Shown here one piece after another: positions 1 to 12,161 of a DNA stretch of 64,000 nt (position 1 is the stretch's first letter; each line of letters starts with the position of its first letter). Below the pieces are notes generated by a model that saw nothing but the letters and a program-made list of their open reading frames with translations, did not search any database and had not been told where the DNA came from. Origin of the DNA: Limnoperna fortunei (taxonomy: Eukaryota > Mollusca > Bivalvia > Mytilida > Modiolidae); assembly GCA_944474755.1 (NCBI GenBank), contig OX104117.1:67199522-67263521 (forward strand). The letters run 5' to 3'. The position numbers and the translations under genes are program-made.

Positions 1-611
1 AAAAGTAAAATTTACAACAATTTCACATATACAGTTCTTAAATCTACAATTGCACAAATAAAGTTCTTAAATTGACAACAATTACACACATAAAGTTCTT
101 TTTTAAAGCAGGGTGTTTTTGCCACATTAAGACAAAGTGTAATGCATGCTTTGATGTATATGCTTTGCACAAGCCAGGCAGGCTCTTTATATGCTAAATC
201 ACATATCTAAGACTGGACATGGCAGTCCCTTCTGATGAATTATTCTGTCCCTGAAATGACCAGTCTACTGACAAGTACCAGTATTCTTAATAGAGAGGTA
301 TCTTAATCATAGCCAGTAATAAACTAGAATGAATAATTATACCCTCGCAGTGTTTTTTTTACGATAATCCGACAAATCACAAAACAATCCGTATTATAAC
401 GGCAATAAAATTCGACCTGGTAATAGACCAACCATATAATGCACTCTAAATAAGTACACTTGTTTGAAGTGTTATGCCAATATCAGTAGTTTTTATTCCT
501 ATGTCATGGCATTAAATTTTATTTGTAGAAGAGAATTATTATACTCTGAATAAAAATAGAACAATTAACAGTTGTTAAAACTGCATCTAAGGAAGAAATA
601 CATTTTTCTGA

Positions 612-3600
612 TTACTCACATTTCTGCAAAAAGCTACCAGGGACAGCCAAAGGCATCTGATGATAAGACAATGGATCCAGCTCCATCATGATTTCATAAT
701 GGTCGCCATATTCAAACCTGTGATGCTCTGACTGCCAGTACTCTAGAACTATATCACGATCCTCCTCTTCCACTTCTCTTAAAAAGGCTGAAATACAAAT
801 AGATTTTAAAAAAAATAATCTGTTTTAATTTGTTTTTAATGTCATATTTATAGGTTATTTATGTTTTTTGAAACGAGATGCGTTTTCTCGTTCATATCTC
901 ATCGAAGGGCATCATAAAACGTAAATAATCTGTTTATCACTGTTTTGTAACATTGTGACGTCATAATGTTACTTAACGACGTCTTGACAGCGAGCTGAGA
1001 TGGGCCCATCTCAAGCTAGTAGAGTGATATGGAATAATATCGCACACAAAGATCAAAGGAAAATACTGCAAAATAGCGATAAACAGAAATATTTTAGCTA
1101 CATTATGGGATCTAAATTTTAATTGGGAGGATGTCTGAGTACCTGAAGTCTTGGGAATGCTTTCTTTCTTTGTCAGAAATCTTACTTTAAACATCTTGAT
1201 TATTATACCAAAACAAACATTGTAAACAAATATATACTGAACCATGTCACAATGAACTGATAACATTTTTAGGCACATGAGTTTGAAAACAAATATGATA
1301 CTTTATCCTAATGCGGAACTTAGGATTCAGTGAATGTTTGTGTGCTTAATTAAAATTTCCATCTTTCCGTTGTATGTTCTGTCTCATTAATTCATGCTTC
1401 TACTATACATATTTTATTTACCTTGTTTTGTAGTACCATATAAGGAGGAGTAAATAACAAATAAAATCTGGATTATTAGATAATTTTATAATGCTGTACC
1501 AAGAATAACCGAGATTTTTAAAATGTTTGCACTCAGATACATTTACATACAATGTAAAAATCAACATAAATATCATATTTCTTCAAGGGCATGCAGAATA
1601 AATAATTTTAGTCATCATGCATAGAACCTGCTAGTGTAACACCACAAATAAAATTATTCACATATTTGTTATCCATGCATTGTCATGTCAAATTCACAGG
1701 TAATTTTCCTAACTAATATTTATATTTGGTAATTTGGTAACTTGTACGATTTGTTATTTATCTTTTATTGATAAATATTTCATTTAAGTTCAATGTAATA
1801 AGTCTTACAAGAGAAACATTTAATTAGTTTTGCATTCCATCCCTTGGCCATTAGGCTTTTCCAGCTGACATTACTTTCCAACATACCAAGCTTGGGCAAC
1901 ATGTACAACTAATTTTAACCCACTTCATTTTTGTTGTTGTGAGCAAAACTTCCTCATTTGGAAGATTCCATGCATCCAAAAATAAATAAATTAAAAAAAT
2001 TCAAAGATACAAAATAGATCATGGACCTCATGCTTCCAAAAACAAATAAATGTAAATGTTAGTAGTTTAAACCTGCATGTACTACTATATTCATCAACCT
2101 ATCTCAAACATGACAAATAAGTAGTGGTGTAGGAATATCAATGAATTTAGGTTTAGCTTAAACGTGAGCACCACACATTTTATGTTTTTTTGTTTTTGTT
2201 TGAATGGTGTTTTAACACCACTTTCAGCAATTTTTCAGCTATTTCATGGCGTCCAGTTTTTATTGGGGGAGGAAGCCGGAGTACCCGGAGAGAACCCGCG
2301 ACCTGCGGTAGGAAAATTGGCAATCCTTGTCAATTAAGATTGGAGTCGAGTACACCCTGCCTGCAGTGAGGATCGAACCCGCAATCTCAGCATTGACAGA
2401 CCACGTGATCAATAGTAGACTAACTACCTTGACCACTCGGCCACCGAGGCCCCCCACATTTTATGTTCATGACATTGTTTCGTGCACCCTAAAAGATCCT
2501 CTGCATTCCACAGTGGTCACATGATGCCTTTCTCTGATTTGTTGATAATGTCATTTATTGTCAATTTTTTTAAATTTTGCACTTCTGAGATTGCAAAACT
2601 TTGACTAAAATTTTTGTTGTTATTTTTAACACAACATTTAATTTTTATTGATGTCAAAGTTATTTAAGTGATGTTTTTTCAGACATGCCATTACTTGTTT
2701 GTTAATTTGCTTTGTTTTTCATATTATTTAAATTTTGAAAAAGATCATGATGTTAAGATTACTAGTTGTTTGGCAGATTATACATGCAATTCATATTCAT
2801 AATACGTTTTAATAGACTAGTACATCTGATTCTCTTGCATGCTTGTCTTACCATTTACTGACCTCTGGTTTAAAGTACCAGGAAATTCTGAAATTATATA
2901 TATATGTGACTGATTGTTTTTTTTAGGTAAAATGAAACAAAGCAGTTCCAAACCTTGTATAGTATTTGAATATTTACTGATATAGTACCTATATTTTTAT
3001 TAAAATACAAGAATATGTTAATTATCCTACAATCATTACTTTTGCTGTAAAATAAAGGTCAAATAAATGTTTGCTTTATTTGGCAGTGCAATTCTACTGG
3101 TATCCTTGTTCTCGCTTCTTATGATATTTAGTATACTGTTCAGGTTTACAACATGTTCTGATATTTGTTTGTGATGTCAGCCTGTAATATTCCAAAAATT
3201 TCAATAAAAAAAATCTGCTAAAAGTGCATTTTTTAAATGTTTTTCATTAGTATAAGATATATTTTAGGGTTGCTGGATAAAAAAATTACATTTAAAGAAA
3301 ATATATTGTTTATAATTTTCGACTCTCCGCGAAATAGGTGAGAAATGCTTGGCAGAGCCTTGCATTTCTACCTGTTTCTATGGCTAGAACAAATTAATTA
3401 AAAATGTTCTGCCTAAAAACAAATATTGTATTTTTATATTGCATTCATAATAAAGGTATGCAAATATATTTTTGACTTTATTTTCTAGCATAAGAACAAC
3501 AAATTCTGATACCTAATCATAAAATAGGTGAAAAATAAGTTGACAAAATAATTTATATGTGTCCTGTTTACTGTTGTAGTTTTCTACATGGTCTGAGTCC

Positions 3601-5934
3601 TAAGTACAAAGTTTTATCTATTGTTTTCAGTGGTAATAAACAAATTTTAGCATCTTAATCACACAGCTGGATTAAAAAAAAACAATTCTTTTTATACTTA
3701 CTATAAAACAGGATAAGAAAACTCATCAACAATGTACATACATTGTATTTATATTAAAACAAGAAAATAATATTTTAGAAATTAATGATCATTATCTATC
3801 CATTTTGACTAAACAATTATAAAGGAGGTCTTTTATGAAAAAATTTTCTACATTTTTTTTCAATTTATCAATAATTTAAGTTATAAAAATGTACATTATA
3901 TATTTGATTGATACATCAAGTAATAACAATATCTTATTGTATCTGGTTGAACAAAATCAAAGCAAAACTCTCCATTCTTATTCTGGTAATATTTTTCATT
4001 AATGTTAATTTAATATTACAAAAATACATGTCACCAAGTCCACATTTCCCACTTGACAATTTCCGACAGTTATTCCAAGTACATGTACTATGGTTCTGTC
4101 ACAGCATACCATCAGCCAGATTTTAATTTTTATTAGTTAAAGCTATCACACAACAAACTTTACCTGGTTTATATTTTTTCTGCTTGTAAATTCTAACTAA
4201 AGATTAGAGCACATTACATCTTTGAAAATTTGTGATAAAAAATAATTGAACTTGAATATTCATTTTCATATTGTTCACTTTACTTGTTTTATATTTTGTC
4301 TGCTTGTAAATTCTAACTAAATATTAAAGCATATTACATCTTTCAAAATTTTCGAAAAAATATTTGAACTTGAATATTCATTTTCATATTGTTCACTTTA
4401 CTTGTTTTATATTTTGTCTGCTTGTAAATTCTAACTATATATTAAAGCACATTACATCTTTCAAAATTTTGAAAAAATATTTGAACTTGAATATTCATTT
4501 TCATATTGTTCACTTTACTTGTTTTATATTTTGTCGGCTTGTAAATTCTAACTAAATACTAAAGCATATTACATCTTTCAAAATTTTCGAAAAAATATTT
4601 GAACTTGAATATTCATTTTCATATTGTTCACTTTACTTGTTTTATATTTTGTCTGCTTGTAAATTCTAACTAAATATTAAAGCACATTACATCTTTCAAG
4701 ATTTTGAAAAAATATTTGAACTTGAATATTCATTTTCATATTGTTCACTTTACTTGTTTTATATTTTGTCTGCTTGTAAATTCTAACTAAATATTAAAGC
4801 ACATTACATCTTTCAAAATTTTGAAAAAATATTTGAACTTGAATATTCATTTTCATATTGTTCACTTTACTTGTTTTATATTTTGTCTGCTTGTAAATTC
4901 TAACTAAATATTAAAGCACATTACATCTTTCAAAATTTTGAAAAAATATTTGAACTTGAATATTCATTTTCATATTGTTCACTTTACTTGTTTTATATTT
5001 TGTCTGCTTGTAAATTCTAACTAAATATTAAAGCACATTACATCTTTCAAAATTTTGAAAAAATATTTGAACTTGAATATTCATTTTGATGTTTTTATCT
5101 GATTTTTTTATAAACTGAACATATGTAGAGTATCACAATAAAACCTAACAATAAGAAAATTCCCTCCTCAATTCTATACAAACAAATTAAGAAAACAATA
5201 ATTATGTAAATAAAGATTTTTTTAGAAATCAGAAACAAAACAAGAAATTTCATATTTTAATTCAGTTTCTACATGATTGATAAATAAATATATTTCTTTA
5301 AAGTCTAAAATTAAAAACTAAAATGTTCTGACTGGGTTTGTTATAATAGAATCACAGATTTGTCAATATAGATCTCTTTAATTCCACACAAATGTCCTTT
5401 TTTAATTAATTTCTGGAATTATTATAATTTCTTTAACCCTGTCCTTATATATCTACAATTAATATTCATTCTTTGCAATAAAATTACAACTGTTTTGGAA
5501 TATGTATGCTATTATATGTGAATTTTTTTGTCCATTTTCCCTGTTATATCTACCTTGTCTTGTGTCTTCTCTAGTTGGTGTCACTATGGTTACTCGGCTT
5601 TTGTTTGTGGCAGCAGATACTTCTGTAAGAAATGTTTTATCTCGAGTTTCTGTTGGCTGAACTGTTTCCTGTTGCTCCTTTTCCACTTGACCTTCAACAG
5701 CTGCATCACCTTGACCTTTGGTATCTGTTACTTCCTGGACATCTTCGTCATCATCTTTTTCCTTATTAAATCAAAATGTTTTATCCTTTGCAGTTTACAC
5801 ATGAAACAAAATAGTGAAACATGGTGCCTTGTATTTTTATTGAAATAAAAAATACATATAACCAAACATTAAACAATTGACGGACGGACGGACGGACGGA
5901 CGGACGGACGGACGGACGGACGGACGGACGGACG

Positions 5935-6030
<96 letters not shown>

Positions 6031-9000
6031 TCCTATATACCCCCCCCCACCCCCAAACAAGTTTGCAGGGGGTATAAAAAAAGTAGTTGATTGTGGAATT
6101 GTCTGCAAATTGTTTGTTTATTATTTAAAATAAAAGTAATCTACTTAAAAAATAGTTGTTTTTCTGCAATATTTTTTATTGACACAATGCAGAGCCGCTG
6201 GTTAAATTTATTATGATGTGCAAACTATTTCTGCAGTATCTTTTAAGTTGCACTGGAACAATCATGTCACATTAATTATTTCAAAAACAACTTGACTAGA
6301 TTCTGTTCCTGTTGTTATGAAAGATAACTCTTACAAATGGGAAGTAATTTTGTATTCCAAAAATAGGGAATGCTACTATTTTATTAGATATAAAATTAAT
6401 TTAGATAGATTTTTATTAGATTGATTTTGGTAATACACATACCTCTTCTTCAATTGAGGGTATGCCAATTGGTTCTGGAGAGCTTGTTTGTGTTATTTCC
6501 TTCTTTTGGAACACTGATGGCAACTCTCCTAGCTGGTCCCCTTCTTCTGAATTTCTTGTACTGGTATCCTTACTCTCTGTGGAGCTACTGCTAGATTCCT
6601 TCCTTGGACTGGTTTCTATGTCTGATTCTTCTGATTCCACTACAGGCTTATATGTTGTAATGGTAGGACTGTCTGATGAATCATCAGACATTGGTGTATC
6701 CATCATACCTCTGTGCCCTTGCTTTAAACAAATACAAAGTTTTGTAAGAGTTTTTGATACAAAATAATAAAGCTTTAGTTCTCTTGCAATGTTTATACTT
6801 TACAAATTAGCACCTTAAAACAAACATGAGGCATTAATTTATTTTTGCTTCTTTTATAACCGTTTTTCTTCTTGCAATGTAAAGTTTTCCGGCAAATCCT
6901 TTTGTGCGATACTTTTTGTCAAATGCAGGTATTCAGTGTAACTTTCGATCTAAATCTTTTAAGAAATATTGAACAGTTTCATTCATTTAACTCTACCTCA
7001 TGTTTTAATGACTGAATTCAAGGATCTTATTGATTCTTATAAAAGTAGATTCACAGCATTATACAGAATATTTAACTGCTTTAAAAGACAAAATTAGGAG
7101 CTTAAATTTGACCTAATTTTATGTCCTGTTATAAAAAACTCTTATTACCTGTAAATCTTGTAAATCTTCAGAGCCGCTGATAGATGGTGTATACAAGGAC
7201 CTTGGCCCATCATCATCAGAATCTGTTGGTCTCTGTCTAATTGGAGGTAAAGCTCTGTGATCACTGAAATCTTCACTATCAGATCTAAAGGTTACTGTTG
7301 TATAAGTTTTGTGAGATTGTCTTGGTCCTGTTTGACCCTGGTAATAAAAATATCCATTAAATGTCTTTGAAACATGTCTGTCACAGTTATGTTATGGATC
7401 AAAACACTTCTTAATATGAAACATCTACTGATTAAATTTTTTTAGGAGATCCTGTACCGTTATGTCCTTGTTGTATATGCTGTCACACATTTGTGTAGAC
7501 CAATCAATAGTTGAGTTCTAACTATACTGCAAAATGGAGTAACATAGAGCCAGATCCAAGTTTTTTTAAAGGCATAAGTAAATTTTCTTTCTCCTAAGTG
7601 GAATCAGTAAGTGTTATGGGTGAAGCAGTCTTTTTTTTATAACTCGTGACATTTTATAAGCAACCATGAACAGATGGTCAATGGCCCAGGCATTGTCAGA
7701 AACAAATAGTTATAGTTTTTATCCTGTTCATTTTAAACTCACCTGTCTTTTTCCTTTGCCACAAAGCAAAGCCATTCGGTCCTCCAGCCATTTTACACGT
7801 TTACGAGCTACAGTAATTAACTCCCCTTCACCATTCTTCACATCAGCTCTAGCATACTGAAGCTCAGAGTTAATTTTATACAGCAGCTTTAGCGTAATCA
7901 GAGCTTTGTCTACACGTTCTTTGATTTTTACACATTCTTCTCGGAGTCTGTCAACCTCTTCCTCAGATTTTACCACATCTAATGCTGTCAGTATTGTATG
8001 CAATTCTGTTTGTGCATTCTTCACTATATCTTTCTATAAATGTAAAAAAGTATTTTCTTTAAAAGGTTAAAAATTTCTATAAAATATAAGGCAATAAATA
8101 CTGAGGTTATTTTTATTTGAAAAAATTAAGAAATTAATTGCTGAAAATTTACAAACAAACAAATAGAATGTTGTTTGTTTGTTTGAATGTAGTTTAATGC
8201 CACTTTCAGCCATTTTCAGCTATATCATGGTGTCCAGCATTAATTGGGGAAGGAAAGGAGGGGTACCCAGAGAAAAAACCCCGATCTTTGGTAGGAAAAC
8301 TGGCAATCCACAAATAGAATGATAATATTAACTAAAAACAATAAATATTTGATACTGAAACTAACTTATATAATAAATCCTGTATTCACTCAAGGTGGAC
8401 ATTGATTTGATATGTATAGCATGTTTGACTGTTATTAAAATAATTATACATCTGCAGGCAGAAAATGAGATTTCATAAAATTATGAGTGCAATATATTAT
8501 ACTTCAAATATCAACAAATAAACAATATTAATGCTATAACCTATTTCTTTATAGCAGACTTCTAACAATTATCAGAATACTATTCCATCACGTTGACTAC
8601 ATCAGGATTTGGAAGTCGTATTTGACAGCACGCAATACAGAAGAAAACAGCACGCTTTTAGACTTTAGGTCAGGTTATGATAGAAATACAATGTATACTG
8701 TTATACTTCTAAAGAAGTCTATGTAATAATTTTGTTTAAAGTTCAAAGTTAGATAAATTAATTAAATACAATGAATGCATAGAAGATCACTTTAAATAAG
8801 ATCATAAGATCAGTTAGATAAGAAATTGAGGCAGTTACTTTAGGAGGTCATAAGGTGACACCAGTAATTCCCTAACAAAAAAGACAAATTACACCTGAAA
8901 TTACAGAACTAACATAAGTGAAACATATAAGATAAATAAGAGAAAATATCAACAGAAAAAGAGAATAGAATCTAGAAAAATTAAGTACTTCTAGTAAAAC

Positions 9001-9130
9001 TATATATATTCTTGCATGTAAATTTTACCTGCTCTTCAATATGTTTATCGGATAAATAATGAACATGATATTTAGGTTTCAGGGTTACTCCGCTTTTAAT
9101 AGTAGTGGGTCGTGTACTGTACATAGACAT
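612..9130 (-). CDS. Unrecognised coiled-coil / acidic Ser-rich protein, six visible coding exons
   Basis: Spliced model on the minus strand: exons 9029-9130, 7743-8033, 7149-7337, 6443-6721, 5554-5761 and 620-787. Every junction has AG/GT borders and the phases agree (0,0,0,0,1). A 5'UTR acceptor sits at 9145-9146, so an untranslated exon lies further upstream. The start (MSMYSTRPTTIKSGVTLKPK) opens a 34-residue exon. Exon 2 (97 aa) is charged, heptad-rich and probably coiled coil (VKSEEEVDRLREECVKIKER). Exons 3-5 are acidic, Ser/Thr-rich and look disordered (SDSEDFSD, ESSSSSTESKD). Exon 6 has an aromatic-acidic block (DIVLEYWQSEHHRFEYGDHY). It either splices at GTGAGT (619) and runs off the window, or ends at TAA 612-614 with a possible AATAAA at 518-523. 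I do not recognise the family. The exon structure is well supported; function is unknown. Confidence 0.75.
996..1013. repeat. Perfect 18-bp palindrome TGAGATGGGCCCATCTCA
   Basis: The sequence is its own reverse complement and is centred on GGGCCC. It lies in an intron, 33 bp downstream of a CRE-like TGACGTCA (956-963). No partner copy was seen in the window. Confidence 0.8.
2187..2454 (-). mobile_element. tRNA-headed SINE, full length, 13-bp TSD
   Basis: On the minus strand the element begins with a tRNA-like head containing an A-box-like TGGCCGAGTGG and a B-box-like GGTTCGATCCT. It continues through the family body (GACAAGGATTGCC; CTGGACGCCATGA) and ends in GCTGAAAGTGGTGTTAAAAC plus an A-rich tail. 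Exact copies of CACATTTTATGTT flank it (2174-2186 and 2455-2467), the mark of LINE-driven insertion. The A box resembles Leu/Ser-type tRNAs. The family may correspond to the RUDI/V-SINE group described from molluscs; that identity is from memory and untested. Confidence 0.93.
4148..5087. repeat. 117-bp minisatellite, about eight units
   Basis: Unit starts marked by CTTGAATATTCATTTTCATA fall at 4251, 4369, 4486, 4604, 4721, 4838, 4955 and 5072 (last partial). A diverged partial unit precedes them. Periods run 118,117,118,117,117,117,117. Units 1 and 3 share two variants (AGCATATT and TTTTCGAAAA) that units 2 and 4-7 lack, so the left end has a dimeric higher-order pattern. It lies in an intron; no coding role is seen. 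Confidence 0.95.
5870..6080 (-). repeat. Compound (GACG)n-(GACA)n microsatellite with hairpin head
   Basis: About 60 bases of GACG repeat (from about 5879) switch sharply to about 90 bases of GACA repeat, with one slipped unit near 5993. The right flank (CTCCTATATACCCCCCCCCA then GCAGGGGGTATAAAA) forms a C-run/G-run hairpin head. Read on the minus strand this is the same plan as other elements here: a hairpin head followed by (CTGT)n/(CGTC)n. Long ORFs across it are translations of the repeat only. Confidence 0.85.
8171..8309 (-). mobile_element. Head-less SINE copy with 12-bp TSD
   Basis: Only the 3' body of the SINE is present, beginning (minus strand) at GGATTGCCAG and ending in GTTTGTTTGTTTG complement. 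ACAAATAGAATG flanks it exactly at 8159-8170 and 8310-8321, so this is a complete insertion event rather than a decayed longer copy. Confidence 0.92.
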
Positions 9131-9423
9131 CTTTCATGGATTTTCTGTAAATGTTAATAGAAAAGAATCAGATATCAATGTAAAATTTTAAAAATCATTG
9201 ATTGTGTTATATACAATGTATGTTAAACACAGTAAATAGCAGTAGAAGCTTTAATTGTTACAAATGATCTTAATCCAGGTTTGCCTTCTCTTTAGGCCTA
9301 GCTACAGCCAAAGCTTCTAAAATTCCACAAGATGGTTACGAAATAAAAATACTTTCATACTTTCAATTTGTTACCTTGAACTGAGGCATTTATCATCTTC
9401 TAAAAATGGGTCTAAATGGTTAT

Positions 9424-9845
9424 GATTGATTGATTGGATGTTTGCTTTTCGCACAACAAGCAGTATTTCATCTATATTCAGGACAGAACAAGTTAACAAA
9501 AAATACATCAATAACTGCTACTGGAAAAGTACAGAGTATTGGGTAGAGAATTTAGCCTTTTGTAGCGGCTACAAGTAGCCTACTCTTTTTCGAAATCTAT
9601 TAAAGGGAACTTTATTGTGCAAAGAGCGTGGCACTCTCCAAACACGATACCCGGCCACTATGGTCAGCGGCCAGGCTTTCAGTATGTTCCCAGTATATGG
9701 GTAATGAGTTGACTGTGTAGCAGAAACAAATAATAATACGTCCTTAGGAATCATAAGGTCAATGTAGCTACAATAATGTAGCACCTTTATTGCTATCTCG
9801 GTGGAGCTACAAAAAGCAGCCTGGGAGTGATTCTCACCCAGGAGG
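9424..9845 (-). mobile_element. Second SINE family, (CAAT)n-tailed, diverged long copy
   Basis: It shares blocks with 18716-18961: the (GATT)n edge, CTACTGGAAAAGTA, GTGCAA-GAGCGTGGCACTC and CTCACCCAGG. It also has CAGTATTTCATCTATATTCAGG, close to the fragment at 35640-35708. It is longer than the other copies, with an inserted middle, and I found no clear TSD. It lies upstream of the unknown minus gene. Confidence 0.65.
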
Positions 9846-10280
9846 TTTTATGCATTTTATCCGCTATTAGTATTTCCCTGGTTTACTACAAAAATGTTTA
9901 TGTCTCTGCCAGTAACAACACCTTATTCATTAGTTTTAATACTTTATTCATAATCATGGCATTGCTGACAAAATTTGAATTCCGGAGTGCATAATTTTGG
10001 AATCAATTTGGTACAAAAATGTTATTCCAGATCATTTTAGTTATACTCCTGGCACTATACGGAATACCATTTATAGTTTATACCCATATGATTTTGAAAT
10101 TATACAACTCGCAATGTTAGTTTTGTCACAAAGCCATAATAATATAAAAGTGTTAAAATTAATTAATTAGGCATGGTAGAAATTTCAGGTGAACGATGGA
10201 AAAAAGGAAAAAATTATTTATTAAACCCAAACAACAGTTTAATAATGGAAAATATGTATAAATTCTAAAAGTCTTTTTCA

Positions 10281-10349
10281 CAAATTTCCGTTTTGTACAT
10301 TGTATAATCCGCGTAGCGATTATATAAAATGTGCACAACGGAAATTTTG
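10281..10349. repeat. Imperfect hairpin / fold-back
   Basis: The arm at about 10281-10309 (CAAATTTCCGTTTTGTACAT) pairs with 10318-10349 (ATGTGCACAACGGAAATTTTG) with a few mismatches. The short loop is centred on CGCGTAGC. It looks like a small non-autonomous fold-back element. Confidence 0.65.
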
Positions 10350-11114
10350 TTATCCCTCGATGGAGAAAATATTTTTTGTAGTAAATACTTATAAATAAAT
10401 CAAACAATAGGATAAACTCAACAATTTTATTTTTGTAACTGGACATTTTTTAAAAAAGAGATCAACACAAGAACTGTTAGATTTCCGTGGAGTAATATAT
10501 GACGTCAAATGGCGCTTGTCTCCATGACGATCAAATTTGTTTTCCATCCTCTGATAGAAAATATTTTCCAGCCAATCAAAAGTCAGTATTCCCGCAAAAT
10601 TTATTTATTAGGAGTTATGGGACCTCTTTGTAGATCCACAAAGAGAAAAAAAGGGGGGAGTGACATTAATACTGCTAAAGGTTTTTGGACCAAAATGACA
10701 AAAATATTGTAATGTGACTTTTCACCACAAGATACATGTACCACAATCACCATCAAAATACAACAATATACTTGTACACTTTTTGTAAGTAACTTTTTCA
10801 TAAAAAAATGTTACATTGTTTTAAGAAATTTCAAATTCAAATATTATTGGTTTTATTTCTTTAAATGGCACACTGTCAGGAAGCATACTTTTGTTCTTCT
10901 GGGAAAAATACTAAGCACTGCCAGTTGAATACGGGCTCACTGAAATTGTTTTTATATTAAAAGTGATAAAAGTAAAAAGTAATAATAATATTAAACAAAA
11001 AAAATAAAACATTGCAATTTCCCAATCTGCTAATTAGAATCATACAGCAAAAATTGATTTCAAATAAATTAATTAAATTATTGTTACCAAATGAAGCAAT
11101 TATCCTTAATATGA

Positions 11115-11509
11115 ATAATATGAATGCAGGCGCAGCCTAAAATGCGAGCATCGCACATTGTTCATGTCGTTACTTCAGAGCCCCCTAACAGTGCCTCTAC
11201 ATTCCATTGATGACGTGACGTAATAATGTGTTTGTGACGTCACAAAACTCAATTTCAAATACAGCGTTTCAGATTGAAAAAATTTGTCTGGCATTTTTGT
11301 GGCAATTTCAAAAATAAGCACTGTAATTTAGCCGTTTGTAAAAAAAAAAAAAAGGGAAAATACCAGGTCTCGCTAACACGAGACCCGGTATTTTCGTAAA
11401 TTCCCAATGCATTCCGAGTAGCCCAGTTTTTTTTTTCAATGATCATATTTTGGGTCTCGTGCAATTTGGCAGACTCTGTACATTAGAGAGCTTCGCTTCG
11501 CTCGCATAT
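11115..11509. mobile_element. 395-bp element with CRE palindrome and stem-loop, copy 1
   Basis: It is nearly identical to 47812-48205 (about ten differences by eye). It begins ATAATATGAATGCAGGCGC and ends TTCGCTCGCATAT; the inner ATGCGAGC and terminal GCTCGCAT are inverted. It contains TGACGTGACGTAA (11211-11223), a perfect CRE TGACGTCA (11235-11242) and a 16-bp stem with a 6-nt loop (11357-11372 / 11379-11394, one mismatch). No ORF of interest. It is probably a MITE-like element; the terminal repeat is short and a TSD is not clear. Confidence 0.8.
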
Positions 11510-12134
11510 CAACACTTAATTACCTTTAATTTCTCTTAAACCCATTTAATTATAATGCATGTGTAATTGGTTTTTTTTTCAATTTAATATCTAAAAATAA
11601 TTAGACAGAACAGGTTAAAGGTCTGAATTGTCTTGCATTCAACAGGTATTATGGCGAAACGAGTAAGGTGATAACTGGATTCAGTGCAAACTGGCTCGAT
11701 ATCTTATATACTTGTATCATAGATTTCTGCATTGTTGTTGGGGCCTTTTGATTAAGTATGGGTGCTATTGTAAGGGGCAATTTTGGTGAAAGTTTGGGCA
11801 TTATTAGTGGAACTATGTATTGTGGAGCTTTTCAACTCATTCACTCAGTCTCTAGTTAGGCTGTAACCTCTTGCATTCAGTATAGCTGCAGCGATTACAG
11901 TTATAAATAGAAGATACGATATTAAACCTAATTAAAATTAACCCTTGTCAACTGTTAACTTATGCCTCATTATTTATGTGAACATCGAATTTAAATAAAG
12001 GGATTTTTCACTGCCATATTGTTGTCCTTATCGACCAATTAAATCTTTAGTGTGTTTTATAACACACACATTTTTGCCTTGCTTCCAAACGTATTACTTA
12101 CCGAGACAAACACCTGTTTACCCATCATTCCGTG

Positions 12135-12161
12135 TTCTTGTTTTCTTCCTTTTACTTCCGC
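12135..12161 (+). promoter_or_regulatory. Pyrimidine-rich tract, candidate RPS15A TOP / start region
   Basis: The tract TTCTTGTTTTCTTCCTTTTA runs into CTTCCGC about 430 bp upstream of the RPS15A coding exon. Ribosomal protein mRNAs typically begin with a 5' terminal oligopyrimidine tract, and an untranslated first exon is required because an intron acceptor lies 6 bp before the ATG. The exact start and the first donor are not determined. Confidence 0.4.

Larger units (their letters stand above)
788..5553 (-). other. Large intron of the unknown minus gene
   Basis: This 4.8-kb intron separates the fifth and sixth visible exons. It holds one full SINE (2187-2454), the 117-bp minisatellite (4148-5087) and a perfect 18-bp palindrome at 996-1013. 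TGACGTCA occurs at 956-963. The remainder is simple AT-rich sequence in which I see no exon or conserved element. Confidence 0.5.
9145..11114. other. Gap between the unknown gene and the RPS15A upstream region
   Basis: Apart from the SINE at 9424-9845 it contains a hairpin at 10281-10349 and a TGACGTCA site at 10500-10507. The 5'UTR exon of the unknown minus gene should lie somewhere in 9.2-12 kb, but I could not place it. No coding exon is recognised. Confidence 0.4.

Noticed and set aside
2260..2457. Small ORFs across SINE copies (also at 27736, 28347, 35139, 42399)
   Set aside because: They follow SINE boundaries and recur with each copy; the elements are RNA polymerase III-type and non-coding.
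4148..5087. CRISPR-like array
   Set aside because: Units are contiguous 117-bp tandem copies with no unique spacers, in an intron of an animal gene.
5869..6108. Overlapping ORFs of Cys-Leu-Ser-Val and Thr-Asp-Gly-Arg repeats
   Set aside because: Pure translation of the GACG/GACA microsatellite on both strands; no flanking coding signal.
6416..6706. 96-codon minus ORF starting MMDTPMSDD as a separate gene
   Set aside because: It is an internal exon of the unknown minus gene; the acceptor lies 15 nt upstream in phase and the end reads through a donor.
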